64,000 nt of DNA from Aricia agestis (GCF_905147365.1 NC_056420.1:8814001-8878000); one strand, 5' to 3'. Counted from the first letter of the stretch, positions 33,137-44,991 are shown. Translations and numbers: made by a program. The notes: generated by a model not told the origin, from the sequence alone.

Positions 33137-33575
33137 TAGGGTACCGTACCCAAAGGGTAAAAACGGTACCCTATTACTAAGTCTTCGTTGTCTGTCCGTC
33201 TGTCTGTCTCCAGGCTGTATCTCAAGAACCGCTATACCTAGACTTCTGAAACTTTCACAGATTGTGTATATCTGTTGCCGCTATAACAACAAGTACTGAA
33301 AACAAAATAAAATTAATATTTAAGGGGCTCCCATACAACAAACGTGATTTCTTTGGCCTTTTCGCTCTATATCAATAATGGCAAGAGGTAGGCACTTGAA
33401 ATTTTCACACATTTTTTTTGTCATAATTATGTGTACTTTAATAATTAATAATATTATTTAAATAAAATAAAAATTAAGGGGGGCAACCATACAAAAAACA
33501 CAATTTTTGGCCTTTTTTTATAACGGTTCCGTACCGTTATAAAAATAGGCCAAAAATTGTGCGCAAGTTCGACTG
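33137..33575 (-). repeat. Interspersed repeat A, copy 3
   Basis: Begins TTAGGGTACCGTACCCAAAG, then GTCTTCGTTGTCTGTCCGTC and GGGGCTCCCATACAACAAAC, so the - strand version of the copy at 17041. The far end (GCGCAAGTTCGACTGGCACT) is diverged. Confidence 0.75.
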
Positions 33576-33624
33576 GCACTTCATTGACGAATCGGTATAC
33601 TACAATTGAATTATAAGCTAGATA

Positions 33625-33790
33625 TTGTCTGTGTTTATCGCACGGTAACCGTACATTTTTCCTTGATAAAAATCATACTGCATGCTTGACCAGGCCCAAA
33701 GAATTTTCAAGCCGAATTATGATGATATTGTATTAGCAGTGTAAGAGTGAAGAGCTAACAGACAGACACATTTCATTTCGTTATTATACT
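33625..33790 (-). mobile_element. Decayed Helitron-like fragment
   Basis: TGTTTATCGCACGGTAACCG, GTACATTTTTCCTTGATAAA and AACAGACAGACACATTTC keep the family order. Both termini are lost. Confidence 0.55.
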
Positions 33791-34154
33791 CTCATTATTT
33801 TAAGTGTCAACTCAACCCACCATTTAACGAAAACTTTTGAGACAGAAAATACAGACGTATAAACAAGTACAGAGTACCGCTGTATTATAACTATCTATGC
33901 ACCATTTCTAGTCCACTTAGCTAAAGTGAATTTGCTTGCACGAAATTCGGTTTTTAATTTTTATATTTGGAGATATGAGTGGATTAAGTGTCTAAGTGAC
34001 GATTTGAAAAATTAGGTTTATTTTGCATAAAAGGCTTTAGGACAAGGAAAATGATTTGAAATAAAAGAATGTGAATTTTATGTATAGTCAGATATATCAG
34101 CCAGATGATGAAGTAGGCAAGATACAACGTTTGTTCAAATTATTGGGGAAAAAT

Positions 34155-34450
34155 AAGGGTTAGCGCAGACAAAGAGGAATTATAATCCTCGCGCGGTCTC
34201 GGGCATGCACTTGAAAATAAACTTTAAAATTAAAAAACTAAAGTGCATAAATGCTCGAATCACAAGAAATGCTCGCGCGTCCTCGAGGATATGCGGGAAT
34301 CCCTTATCGCACTTCAGTGTAATAATTTTAAAGTTTATTTTCAAGTTATAGTTTATAGTTTATTGAATAAATAAAAAAAATAAAAAAGTGCTTCAAAGAA
34401 AATGCCCGAGACTGCGCGAGGATTTTGCCTCTCTGTCTGCGCTGACCCTT
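34155..34450. mobile_element. MITE with GGGTTAGCGCAGAC ends
   Basis: AAGGGTTAGCGCAGACAAAG on the left and GTCTGCGCTGACCCTT on the right. Inner blocks ACTTGAAAATAAACTTTAAA and CTCGCGCGGTCTCGGGCAT recur inverted. No coding sequence. Confidence 0.7.
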
Positions 34451-34738
34451 TGTAATTGCCTTATGTTATAAAATGTCAGTTATCTACTTCATCCACTCGC
34501 GTCTTCATTAATGTTTACTTTATTTTATTAAAATTGTGTATAAATAATATTCACAGAAGCTCGTTCCTTAAAATAATAACATTTGTATCTAGTTGGAGTG
34601 TCATTCCCGGGAGGGCGAAGCTGGAAACATTCGCAGCAGTATCTAAATTAATTTCAACGCTCAGATAACGGAGAATTTAAATTTCATTGAAACATAACTA
34701 AAATGTTTAAATAGAATATATTATATTGTTACTAAAAG

Positions 34739-35007
34739 GGGTGACAGACGCGCGAGTAAGTACGCGGACTTATGGCTCGACGATCTTAATGGCCTGTGTG
34801 TAGCAAAGAGCTGCGAGCCTGGCGGCATGGTGTGTCACCGACGCGAGCCGAGTAAGTTCGCGAACTTAAAACCCGCGTACTTTAAGTTCGTACGTCTCAA
34901 AATCCACCCGCGTTGAAAGAAAAGTGTCATAGCGCGCGCTACGATTTCAACGCGCGTTACGGGCATGCCTCACGTTCGCTGTTGACAGCGCTATAAGGCA
35001 TGCCCTT
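34739..35007. repeat. GC-rich repeat cluster with inverted GGGCATGCCT ends
   Basis: Two direct blocks share GACGCGAG, AGTAAGT and CGCGACTTA-type sequence (34743 and 34846). CGCGTTGAAA/TTTCAACGCG and GGGCATGCCT/AGGCATGCCC (34961-35005) are inverted pairs. Probably several small elements side by side. Confidence 0.5.
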
Positions 35008-35325
35008 GATGAACAGAAAAAGGCACAATGTGGACAAAGCTAATTGACGTTACAAGTTGTATCAAGATATTACAAATTGTATCATTACAAGGTGCGCATG
35101 TAATGCTCGGTTCACCTCCCGTACCGGTAAGGGAGCACCTTAATAGAATAGCTTTTGAACATCCCGGTTGCAGGTTGATTCTTTTCCGTAATAGAAACTT
35201 TATATTATGTATTATCAAAAATCCGTTTCTGAAGTAATTTAACACGAGTTTATCTGTTCAACAGCGTTGTCGATTGGGTAGCATTTTGACGTGAGCTAAT
35301 CAGAAGGTCTATACTAGACTCTAGT

Positions 35326-35553
35326 GCAGGGGTTCCCAAACTTATTTTGTCTACTGCCCACTTTGTGAACAAATTATGTTTTAGCGCCCCCCATTGTTTC
35401 AATTCAGAATGGATCCGGATGAAATTAAAATACAGATTACCCCCCCTCGCCTCTACACAACGCCCCCATTTTTTTCTGGGTCCTATACTTTAGACCTTTG
35501 GCGTCCACAAGGGGGCGTTATCGCCCACTTTGGGAAGGCCGCTTTAGTCAATA
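35326..35553. mobile_element. hAT-like MITE (CAGGGGTTCCCAAACT), fuller copy
   Basis: Starts CAGGGGTTCCCAAACTTATT and ends CACTTTGGGAAGGCCG, a decayed inverted terminus. Flanks CTCTAGTG and CTTTAGTC fit an 8-bp duplication with two differences. Confidence 0.7.
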
Positions 35554-35955
35554 CATTTCATAATCATGAATTTCGAATGAAACACTAATAATTAGTTTTT
35601 AAACTAAATAGACCTTAATATGTTAACATTTTAAAATGAATGTTGGAAGCGCTTTAAATAGAAATGTTACAATTTTCCATATTTCTCCGTATTTGTGGCA
35701 AAGGCGAGAAACTAATGCACTGCCGAGGTTTCTCGCTGTTGCAGTTGTTAGAAGCCAGCTTCAACATTCTCAGAATATGCGTCAGTTGTCATAAGCTTGT
35801 GAAATCTCTCAAGCGGACTTATTACGAGATAATACTATAATTTTCTGGTAAGCCTATATTATTTTTCTTTATTTTATAATAAGTTTCAGAAGATTTTTCC
35901 AATATAATAAGATCCGGAAGGTCTTAATATAATAGAGTTCGGATTTCTTGAAGTA

Positions 35956-36280
35956 GGCCTCCGTGGTGGCTTAGAGCTTAGGGTCTGAATCGCGACTTGG
36001 AGATAGTAGTTACGATTTCTGCTTAGAAAAATGGTGTTTTCAAGTTTGGCTAGGACAGTGTTTCTCGCCTTTTTTATGATGCGACCATCCCTGGTATGAA
36101 AAATATTTTGCGATATAAATATATTACACATATATCTCACCCAGTGCTCATACTTCGTAGTGTAAGTGAAAAAGAGTGCTTTGGTGTATTACACACAATA
36201 TGGACACGGTAAAATTTCTTTTTACTATGAATCTATTCTAAGAATCCGGTCACCGTCACTGAAACTGATGTGGGAGGGGT
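35956..36280 (+). mobile_element. Decayed copy of the tRNA-derived SINE
   Basis: Follows the order of the intact copy at 61671: CCTCCGTGGT at the left, GAGTGCTTTGGTGTATTACA in the middle, and GGTCACCGTCACTGAAACTG then TGTGGGAG at the right. Heavily mutated. Confidence 0.6.
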
Positions 36281-36633
36281 GGATTATTGTTTGGAATATA
36301 ACTAATGATTAGAGCTCATTTATGCGAAATAACTTTGAAATAATTAAGTGAAAGTTACAAATAGAAGTCGTCAAAGATTTAATACAGTGGAAAAAAGGCC
36401 TATGCGGGATTTTGTATGGACCCCGTCCCCACCCTTCAACAGTCATGGTATGCGTCTCGATTTGTTCACTGGGACCCAGAAAAGTCTTAAGTACCAGTGT
36501 CAGTTTCAAAATCAATTGGGTTTATTAAAAAAAAATCACTTTTTTCTACAAACAAAAAGCATATCAGGGTTCCGTAGTCAACAAGGAACCCTTATAATTT
36601 CGGTCTGATTGTCCGTCTGTGTGTCTGTCTTTA

Positions 36634-36950
36634 AACTTTTTAATCGGGACTTAACGCGACTTATTTAAGTAGTAATGCTACTACGAGTACATACTTTTTC
36701 TCGACGTTTACAGTTAGTGTTGTGTGTCGCAGTGAACCTACTGACTTTCAGTGTATTGGAACACAAATATTGGACAATTCGAGGGTAGTCGTAGAACAGA
36801 CCGCCCGGTGCAAACGAAGACGTCGCGCTCCTGCAGTCCCCTCGTGACCACGGCCGTTGCAACACGGCCGAAACGTCGAGAAAAAGTATGTACTCGTAGT
36901 AGCATTACTACTTAAATAAGTCGCGTTAAGTCCCGATTAAAAAGTTTAAT
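36634..36950. mobile_element. Penelope-like retroelement fragment with long inverted ends
   Basis: About 75 bases (AACTTTTTAATCGGGACTTA, ACGCGACTTATTTAAGTAGT, ...TTTTTCTCGACGTTT) recur inverted at 36870-36950. The centre has GACCACGGCCGTTGCAACAC then GGCCGAAACGTCGAG, wording I associate with Penelope-like element ends. It interrupts a repeat with TGTCTGTCTGTC runs on both sides (36603-36633 and 36980-37002). No reverse transcriptase remains. Confidence 0.5.
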
Positions 36951-37560
36951 TATAATGCAACGCGAAAGTTTAAAATGTTATGTGTGTCTGTCTGTCTGTC
37001 CGCGGTTTTTCTCAGAGACCATAGGGCCTACAAAGCTGTAATTCGGCATGTATGCATATTATCTTAATGATGGCGACGAAATGGTATATAAAATCTTTAT
37101 TTTTGTATTCAAAGATCATTTTCCGATTTAGGGATCCACTTGTGAAATATGAAGTTTTAAAGTGAAAAAATCGTTAGAGTCCAGTGTCCCCCCTTCCACT
37201 AGCTCAAATTGTTTTAGCTCAGGTTTCAGGCTCAGGTTTAGCTATTTAGCTCAGGTTGCTTCTGGAAATGTGGAATGGAATGTATTCGAAGAAATATAAA
37301 CTTTTCGTTCAAATTCTTTTGAACGTAACTGAGATGGTATTGTTGGTAATGAAAAACACGTTATATTCATTGACGATACAAAAATTATCAAAAACTAGCG
37401 GTACTACAGAGCCCTATATTGCGCGTGACCCGATACGCACTGTGCTGGTTTTTAATTTCATGTACAAACAAATGACGATTTCATTGAAGACAATAATATT
37501 AATATCATGATCTCCATATTTTAACACTATTTATTTGCACATTAAGGAAATGCGTAAAAC

Positions 37561-37890
37561 GGCGCGGCATCGTCACCGTGTGACGATGCCGCGCCACGCC
37601 GCCACCGTGACACGTGACGCGTGTCACGGTGGCGGTGGCGTTCCCACTTCCGGTGCCACGAACAGTGCGCCGCCCCGTGGCCCATTTAGTTTGATTGAAA
37701 TCTGACAATATTTCCACTACGCGACTTTGTTTGATAGGTATTTCACATGCCTCGTTTAAGTTTGGAACGCCATTTTTCGGAAGTTTTACTCTGAATAGGG
37801 GCGCGCGGTGCACCGTTCGCGTCACCGGGACACTGTGCGGCATCGCACCGTGTCAGGGTGGCGGCGTCGTGTTATGGCACGATGACGACG
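37561..37890. repeat. Cluster of GC-rich hairpins
   Basis: Hairpin A 37561-37595: GGCGCGGCATCGTCA, loop of 5, exact complement. Hairpin B 37601-37633: GCCACCGTGACACG, loop of 5, exact complement. After about 170 bases of ordinary sequence a third GC-rich block (37800-37895) has GGCGGCGTCGTG facing CGACGCCGCC. Reading frames here are palindrome artefacts. Confidence 0.7.
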
Positions 37891-38278
37891 CCGCCCCAAG
37901 TTTGATTGAATTGCACTGTAACCCCACGTATTTGACAGATGTCGCCATAGTAAAAAAATCTCTATTCTAGTAGATCTTTCGAATGACATCTGTTTCTGCT
38001 CTGTTGGTTGGTGGGGACGTTTCTTCTCATAGTCTTTTGTTTATGATCTTCAATTCTAGGTCGTTACGTTTGGCTTGCTCCAAAATGTTTAAGTTAGTTA
38101 AATTACATTAAAGTTTTAGCTTTGAAAGTAAGTGAAATTATATAATTATCATATTGTAAAAAAGTTATTATGTCCAATAAATTAGATTGTTTTAATCTTT
38201 TTAAATACGATGGTAACAGGAGGTTCTTATTTAAAGTTTAAACGGTTATATATGTATGTGTTTTAATATTATAATTTA

Positions 38279-38504
38279 CTAGATGACGCCCGCAACTCCG
38301 TTGCGCCAAAATAAGTTTATCGTGCGGAAACCATACATTTTTCCGTACATGTATCCTTTGTCCTTTCCCGGGACTCAAAGGATCTCCGTGCCAAATTTCA
38401 GCAAAATCGGATTAGCGGTTTGGACGTGAAGAAGTAACAGACAGACAGACAGATGGACAGACAGACAGACACACTTTCGCATTTATAATATTAGTAAGTA
38501 TGGA
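38279..38504 (-). mobile_element. Helitron-like element, well-preserved - strand copy
   Basis: CTAG 38279-38282, ATGACGCCCGCAACTCCGTT then GCGCC: an intact hairpin. Long GACA run (38438-38475), far end TAATATTAGTAAGTATGGA. Confidence 0.85.
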
Positions 38505-38565
38505 AGTATAAATATTATTATTATTATTATACTCAGGCAAATATTACTTAGTTAATGTTTTTTTA

Positions 38566-38904
38566 TGGTAATAGCTCCCACACCGGTTTCGGTGACGGTG
38601 GCCGGTTTCATTGTAACCAGGCCAGCTACGCAGGAGTAATTTTTTATAGTGCCCAAGTGTGTGCGCAGTACACAAGAGCACTCTCTATTCCTTTACTCTC
38701 ATAACCCAGTGGGATGGAAGACCGACACGACCGGCGAGAGATCAGGCGCAGGACCGATTTTTTACATGCCAATCCGTCAGACAATCAGGTGATCAGCCTG
38801 CATCGTCCTAACCAAACTTGGAAATAACATGTTTCCAAGGCGGGAATCGAACCCACGGCCTCCGAGTCAAGAGCCGCGCTCTATATCACTAGACCACGGA
38901 TGCG
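38566..38904 (-). mobile_element. tRNA-derived SINE, - strand copy
   Basis: On the - strand it begins with a tRNA-like head: A box TGATATAGAGCGCGG-type sequence, B box GGTTCGATTCC (near 38846-38856). The body contains GGTGATCAGCCTGC-type sequence and TCTCTATTCCTTTACTCTCA as read on the + strand. It ends GGTGTGGGAGCTATTA. Same family as 52537-52865 and 61671-62030. Confidence 0.8.
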
Positions 38905-39389
38905 GTTTTTATAGTAAGTAAGTACCTACTTATATAATTGTTATAAAGCTGAAAACTAAGAATGCCTTATTACTTAAAGAATGCCTAATAAAAAAATCTC
39001 TATATAAATAATATGTAAATACTTAATAATATTATTATTTTTAATTCATACATCATATTTATAACGCTTTTTTCACAATTAGAGTGTTTAGATACAAGAG
39101 AAAACAATACTTATAAAGTTGTAATGTTAATTATTGCTGCCCTTGCCCTAACTTTCAGCGATTAGGGTATAATTATTATACAATTCAGTGGGTATGTAAT
39201 GACTACCTACTAATGACACCGGTTATAAAATTGCCGAAGTTCTTAAAGTCCCTAACTTTTGTCTCAAAAAAGTTTGTTTCATAATATTATAATATTAATA
39301 ATTGTTCACCCACTAATGTACAACATTAACTTGCGTTCCATTTTCAAAACTGTCGTTATAGAAGTGATACGTTTTTTTTTTAAATTAAT
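38905..39389 (+). other. Upstream region of the odorant receptor gene
   Basis: AT-rich, no reading frame. It should hold the receptor promoter; TATAAAA at about 39224 is a possible but unproven TATA element. Confidence 0.4.
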
Positions 39390-42300
39390 ATGTCGGTGAG
39401 CACAAAACATTTGCTACGGACGTACTGTAAGTACGTGTATATTGCGGGGGCGGGGAACTTTTGGTTCGAGGATATCTATCGAGAGACAATATGGTACAGA
39501 ATCTACCACGTCGTATCCTTCTCGATATATTTCACGATGATTCTTCTCGAGAATCTCGCGACTCTCTTCGGGAGGTTTCCCGAAGTCGAGAAACAGTCGG
39601 CGCTCATGTTCGCCGCGATTCACGATATAATCCTCATAAAAACCTTCATGCTGCTGTACTACAAGGACCCCATAAGGAAATTGAACAACAAAATGGCGAC
39701 GCTCATGGAGGATATCGAGGAGGAGTCGATCACCAGGAAACAACACGGGAAAGCCAAATGGGGGATAATATTCTACACGATAACAGTTTATTTATCGCTA
39801 ATTGCGTTCGGGATCGAGAGTTTCAGGAAAGTTCTATTTGAAGGTAAATTTATGTTGCCGAAATTAGGTAGCCGCTAGTAGTTTGCCACAAAACTACCTT
39901 CAGTGTAGACCATTAAAGGTTTGTAAACATACCGCACGCCGATTCTAAAAAAAAACAAGGGTAATAAATTAAAGTTGACTAATCTCTTTTTTAACGAGCT
40001 AATCTACGGAACGCCTTGTCAGATTTGAGAATTTATTGTATCTTATTTACACGGGAAAATTATACTGATTACGACCGGGAAAAGCGGATTGTTTATGTTG
40101 ATATAACATTTTCCATTTTAAAGCACTTGATTTTATTAATAACGGATGTTATGTGAATTAAATAAAACAGCGTCCGTTTAAAATCAGAAATGAAATTTAC
40201 ATTTGTATTGTTTTAAACCACACTTCTTAGTAATATAATAATCACATATTATTAAGTTAAGCAACTTAATAATATGTGATTATTATATTTACTTAAAACT
40301 TGAATAGACACAATATTATATTGTTATAAAATTAAAGTAGGTATAATATTGTATTATAGTTTTAAGTAAATTATTTAATGTCAAATGCAAAACTATGGTC
40401 CAAACTCCAAACGAGACCTATTCACAAAACTTAGTGTTACATATCAAAAGTATGAAACTTTGTGACTAGACTCGTTAATCATAATAAACCGGATGACCCA
40501 TGAAATTAAATGATGTACAATATTAGGTACGTAACGAAATCCAAATAGTCAAAAAGCGTTAATTAATATGTTTACGCAATACGTAATTAATTGTTTGCTC
40601 TACTTAATTAGATTGTACGGAGCCATTTGTTGTAGGAGCGCCCTTTTATACGGTCGTCACCTACTTACCGTACTACGACGACGCCTCCACCCTGGCTGAT
40701 ATATGGCGGGTGTTCTTCTACGCGACCTGGCTGTACATGATGCTGCCCATGATATCGGCGGACTGCATGCCGATCGTCCATCTCATCACCATGACGTACA
40801 AATTCATAACTTTACGTCGCCATTTTGAGCGGATAAGGCGGGCATTCGACGGGTCGCGGGGGAGCGAGGCTCGTAAAACGCTGAAGTTGGGATGTTTACA
40901 GGGCATAAAGATGCATCAGGAGCTCATGTTGTGAGTATATTGTATTGGTATCGAGCTATCGGAGTTCGATATTTTATTATAAGACCAATATCAAATTTAT
41001 CCAGTACAGAACAATACCAAATTCCAGTGGGTCGTTTCAGAGATAGATAAAGATTATAGACTATCTACAAATTATTATAAAAATACTAATTAATTGCAAA
41101 AAGTATATTTTTGGACCACATTGAAATAAACGAAACCATTGCAGAATCACGAGTCGACAGATATCATACTGACATGCAACACATTATAATTTATCATATC
41201 AGGATAATATTATTTTGAGTATGGTATATTTAGCCCGGTTCATATAAACGAAAAAATCGTAAGCTATGGTTAAAATATATTTCGAAGAGTGTTAAGTTGA
41301 CATTTTACCTGTCGAGTCTATTTTTGAAGGTGTCAGACAAGGACAAAACATTACTATAACGTCTATATACAAAGAGTTTATTTTAGTAGGGGCTCGTAAA
41401 TTTAGACGTTGAAATGTTTGTTATATTTTATTTCAGTTTAGCAGATGAAATACACCGTGTTTTCGGAGTCATAATGTCCTTACAAGTTTGCGAAAGTTCG
41501 GCAGTCGCAGTTTTGCTCTTGCTCCGTTTAGCGGTAAATGAAAAGTTTTATTGCACAGAATTGAATTATTTTACTGTTATTTAACAGAAAACAGCTTTCA
41601 GCATTTACTGTTGTGCAGCTATAATTCTATAATTTTATTTATTGTACGAGCATCTGTTATTTCTGGCTTATAAAATCACAATCGTTGTAAAGATTCTGCA
41701 ATGGCTTGTATATGTGGCTTATTAACTTTTTTTTTGTCCTGAAGGTAGGTCTCTGCGACCCTTAAGGATCTCATCCACACTATCATATTTAAACTGCTGC
41801 TACTGTTTTGTTGCAACCTAATTAATGTAACCTACGCGACGACGATGTATCCAACCTACCCCGAAATCATGTATTCACTCTAGTGTGCTTGTGTTAATAC
41901 TTAACCTAAATGTCCCGAATTTCAGCTCGCGCCGTACATGAACCTAACAAACGCGCTGATGACGTATACATTCGTCGGCTCATTGTTTTTCCTCCTCGCG
42001 CTCAATTTGTGGAACGCGGGGGAAATTACGTACCAAGTGAGACTTTGTTACTAATTAAATAGCTTTGTTCTCCAGGTGGAAAATACTTAATCTGCACGTT
42101 TTAGTTTTTTCTGAAAACCCGTTCTAATTATGCCTTGATTACGCGGCTAATTATGTTTTACCTCCAACGTCCTCTAATATGTTCTGCTTAATAATTCTTT
42201 GTTGTGCACAAATAAAGAACTGTTATATAATACAAATAATGGTTTAATAGTTAATAAATATAATCTGCGATACAGAACTTTTATTAATCAATGTAAGTAA

Positions 42301-43931
42301 ATGTTACTATACAACTATATTATGAATTATATAATTAAGGATCAGTTCACACCAAAACGAGATGCGACTATTGCACTACATTAATAGATGGTAAAATTAA
42401 AGTTTATGTATTTACTACATAAGAAGATACTGTAAGTTCTGTTTCTGCGCCGCTCTTACAAAAGTCGCTCCCTCATATTGGGCGTGAAATGTGAATAGAT
42501 CGTAACTCGTAGGATATTATGTAACTTTTGTCATAAGGCAAACTACGCAATCATTGGCAGTCTTTTCATAATAATTGCACCTTATGTAGTACTATAAATG
42601 CTATTTTTTTTTGTAGAATGAACTCAAGAGTCAATAATTGTCTAATTTTTTCAGGCATCTTTACTATCAGATTCGATGTTTTACTGCGGCTGGCATCTAT
42701 GTGCGATTCACCCAAAGCCTCACGAGGATATCCGACGTCTGGTTCTAGTGGGATGCGCGCAAGCCCAAAAACCACTTATACTGAAAGCCTTCGGGATCCA
42801 AGATTTGTCTTACAGCACATTCGTTTCGGTAATGTACAAAGTTTTGATTATAGAAGCCGTGATTTAGGCTGCCTGGTGGAGTGTGTCGCGTGGATGAATG
42901 GTTTCCAATATTGTTTACAGACACCGTTAAAGAGAATTTGCTGAAAATGTTTTTTTTTCGCACGGGGCAAAATTTTTGCTTTCCGCATTCCCGGCGGATT
43001 GGGGATATCGGCCAGGTTGTGTGTTACTATCCTAGGTAGCCCCATACACTCTAGCCGAAGTGGGTAGATCCTACTGGGTCTACACACTCTAATCCCATGG
43101 TGTTCTACTCCTCGCTTAAGGCATGGTTGTGGGTACAATACAACCTACCGGAACTCTACCAGCGATCGTCCACATCGTGCATCCTGAAAGTCGGACTAAG
43201 TAATTTGGTCGGGTTACGTCAAGTAAATGATAATCATAATTTGTCGGCTGGGCTATCTCAAAGCCTCCGAAAATTGTATAGATCCCCCTCTGTCTATTGA
43301 TACGATTTCTCGGATGGTATAAAGTCTTTGTAGGTAAAATCGACGGACTCGTCTATCCATTTTTGGCACCCGTAGCAATTTCATGTGGTGCATTTAAGAT
43401 CTGAATCATGAACTTTTCGAAAGACAGTGTTAACAATCAGATTAATTTTCGTTTTCACATTATCGGGTGCTGTCAGAGTTATTAAGTTTTTGTTGTAAAG
43501 TCTAACAAAAACTTAATAACTCTCACTTTCAGTCTATTTTTTAATAGGTATAAAATAAGATAAAACAAATTTCTATACAGACAAATATTCAATATACTGC
43601 CAAAATGTATACAATGATAAAGCCCAAACACACTATTACGTAATGATTGATTAGAAAGTATTTACCGAAACCTTTACAAATACTGTCTGTCACCGACATT
43701 CATCGGACACTGTCCACCGGACCGGTAATAACTTATTTCGCCGAGAAAATGTCACGAAATAAAAATATTCAACCGCAGCTTAGATTCGTTGATGTAACAT
43801 AAAAGAGAAATATAAATAAAAAGCTCATAGGACCGGATGAAACCTGCACAAACCGAGATAACTTTGTTTCCTTTCAGGTGGCAAGAATGACGTATTCAAT
43901 CTTTGCTGTATTTTATCAGAGACGCGAGTAG
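39390..43931 (+). CDS. Odorant receptor (insect 7tm_6 family), complete six-exon gene
   Basis: Exons 39390-39843, 40636-40930, 41437-41533, 41926-42036, 42655-42828 and 43878-43931 join in phase: 1185 nt, 394 residues, the usual length for a lepidopteran odorant receptor. Hydrophobic segments fit seven membrane passes: about 40-60, 72-90, 123-145, 174-200, 262-284, 293-312 and a last one around 365-390. Family marks near the C-terminus are the block after TYQASLLSDSMFYCGWHL, AQKPLILKAFGIQDLSYSTF and TYSIFAVF before the stop. Such receptors form ligand-gated cation channels with the co-receptor Orco in antennal neurons. The first ATG is used; no signal peptide is expected in this family, whose N-terminus is inside the cell. 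The last coding exon is only 17 codons. AATAAA follows at 43986. The ligand cannot be inferred. Confidence 0.94.
39844..40635 (+). other. Odorant receptor intron 1, with hairpin
   Basis: GTAAAT donor after a phase-1 codon, TTTGTTGTAG acceptor. It holds the 27-bp-arm perfect hairpin at 40232-40289 and no exon. Confidence 0.8.
40232..40289. repeat. Perfect 27-bp-arm hairpin in odorant receptor intron 1
   Basis: AATATAATAATCACATATTA plus TTAAGTT, loop AAGC, exact reverse complement. A second, weaker inverted pair (ACTTAAAACT and AGTTTTAAGT) lies just downstream. Its size would suit a microRNA precursor, but the AT content and perfect pairing fit a small foldback element better. Confidence 0.8.
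42829..43877 (+). other. Odorant receptor intron 5, repeat-bearing
   Basis: The longest intron. At 42960-43140 a diverged interspersed repeat gives an open frame on the - strand that resembles no protein I know. A fragment with TTTGGTCGGGTTACGTCAAG (43203) is shared with 6530 and 30370. A 19-bp-arm perfect hairpin lies at 43476-43522. The acceptor is TTTCCTTTCAG. Confidence 0.6.
43476..43522. repeat. Perfect 19-bp-arm hairpin in odorant receptor intron 5
   Basis: GAGTTATTAAGTTTTTGTT, loop of nine bases, exact reverse complement. Confidence 0.8.
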
Positions 43932-43985
43932 TTTCACGATGGGAAAGTGTATTGGAGCTAAGAAATATCATTAGCATTTTTCTTT

Positions 43986-43991
43986 AATAAA
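43986..43991 (+). terminator. AATAAA poly(A) signal of the odorant receptor
   Basis: First AATAAA after the stop codon, 55 bases downstream, giving a short 3'UTR. Confidence 0.65.
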
Positions 43992-44146
43992 GAGTGCTAC
44001 GGATTTTGTATTTTCTTTTCGCTAAGGATAAGGATATTGGTTTTAAGATCTTCCGGGGGAAAGTTTTTCAATTTGACACTTACTTTTAAGTTAGGTTTTT
44101 CAGTTTCTTTATTTTAATCCGATTTATTTTACAGTTTATAATATTA

Positions 44147-44991
44147 CTAGCTGGTGCCCGCGACTTTGTCCGCGTCAGCATAGTAGATCACGATGCAAGT
44201 ATTATTTTTCAAAAATATTCAATGTACAGAATTGACATTCCTACGATTTTATTATATGTATAGATGACTTAGTTTGTTCCTAAAAAGGAGAAATAAGACG
44301 CAATACAAACGCGACGATACCATTTTGTTGTAAGTAACAGATCCTTGGTGGGGGGGCGCAGCCCCCCCAAATCAAATGACACTCGAAAACCGCATGTTTA
44401 GTGTAGTTTTTAACTTTGTTCTTAAAGGAGAAAAATACTCCGTGACATCGTTTTGTTTAAAGGAAAATTTTAAGGAGGGGGGGGGGTTTGGGGGGGCGGT
44501 GCCGAAGCTCGCTGCATATACACTCGAAATCTGTATAGATAAGAGAGATAAAAGCTCATAGCAAGGCAAGGAGTGGAGATAGATACAAAGTGTAAAGGAG
44601 AAATCTGTGGAAAATTTTATGAGCTTTCATTGTGTATAGCACTTTTTTTCTCTACAACGCACCGTTTTAGCGATATGAGCAAAAAACTAAAAATAATGAA
44701 ACTTGAGCCCCTCCCCCCACCATAGGTGATATCGTTATGATATGTAGCCTATGTGTTGACCCTACCTCTAAGTAATATCCTTGCAAAATTTGAAGTAAAT
44801 CCATCCAGTACTTTTTGAGTTTATCCCGGACATACATACAGACAAACAGACATACATACAAACAGACAAAAATTCTAAAAACTATATTTTTGGCTTCCAT
44901 ATCGATTGTAGATCACGTCGCAAGTATTATTTTTCAAAAATATTCAATGTACAGAATTGACTTTCCTACGATTTTATTATATGTATAGATG
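44147..44991. mobile_element. Helitron-like or retroposon fragment with 84-bp direct repeats
   Basis: Begins CTAGCTGGTGCCCGCGACTT then TGTCCGCG: CTAG followed by a hairpin, as at a Helitron 3' end read in reverse. The block 44183-44266 (GTAGATCACGATGCAAGTAT to GTATAGATG) recurs directly at 44908-44991. Between them are G-runs and a CATACATACAGACAAACAGA run. No protein. Confidence 0.55.

Noticed and set aside
37505..37970. Open frames of 91 and 112 codons
   Set aside because: They cross GC-rich hairpins and lack any recognisable domain.
39414..39841. Open frames overlapping odorant receptor exon 1 in other frames
   Set aside because: Shadows of the receptor coding sequence, which has family motifs and consistent splice phases.
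42848..43138. 96-codon open frame on the - strand in odorant receptor intron 5
   Set aside because: Looks like a translated interspersed repeat; it lies wholly within an intron of a well-supported gene.
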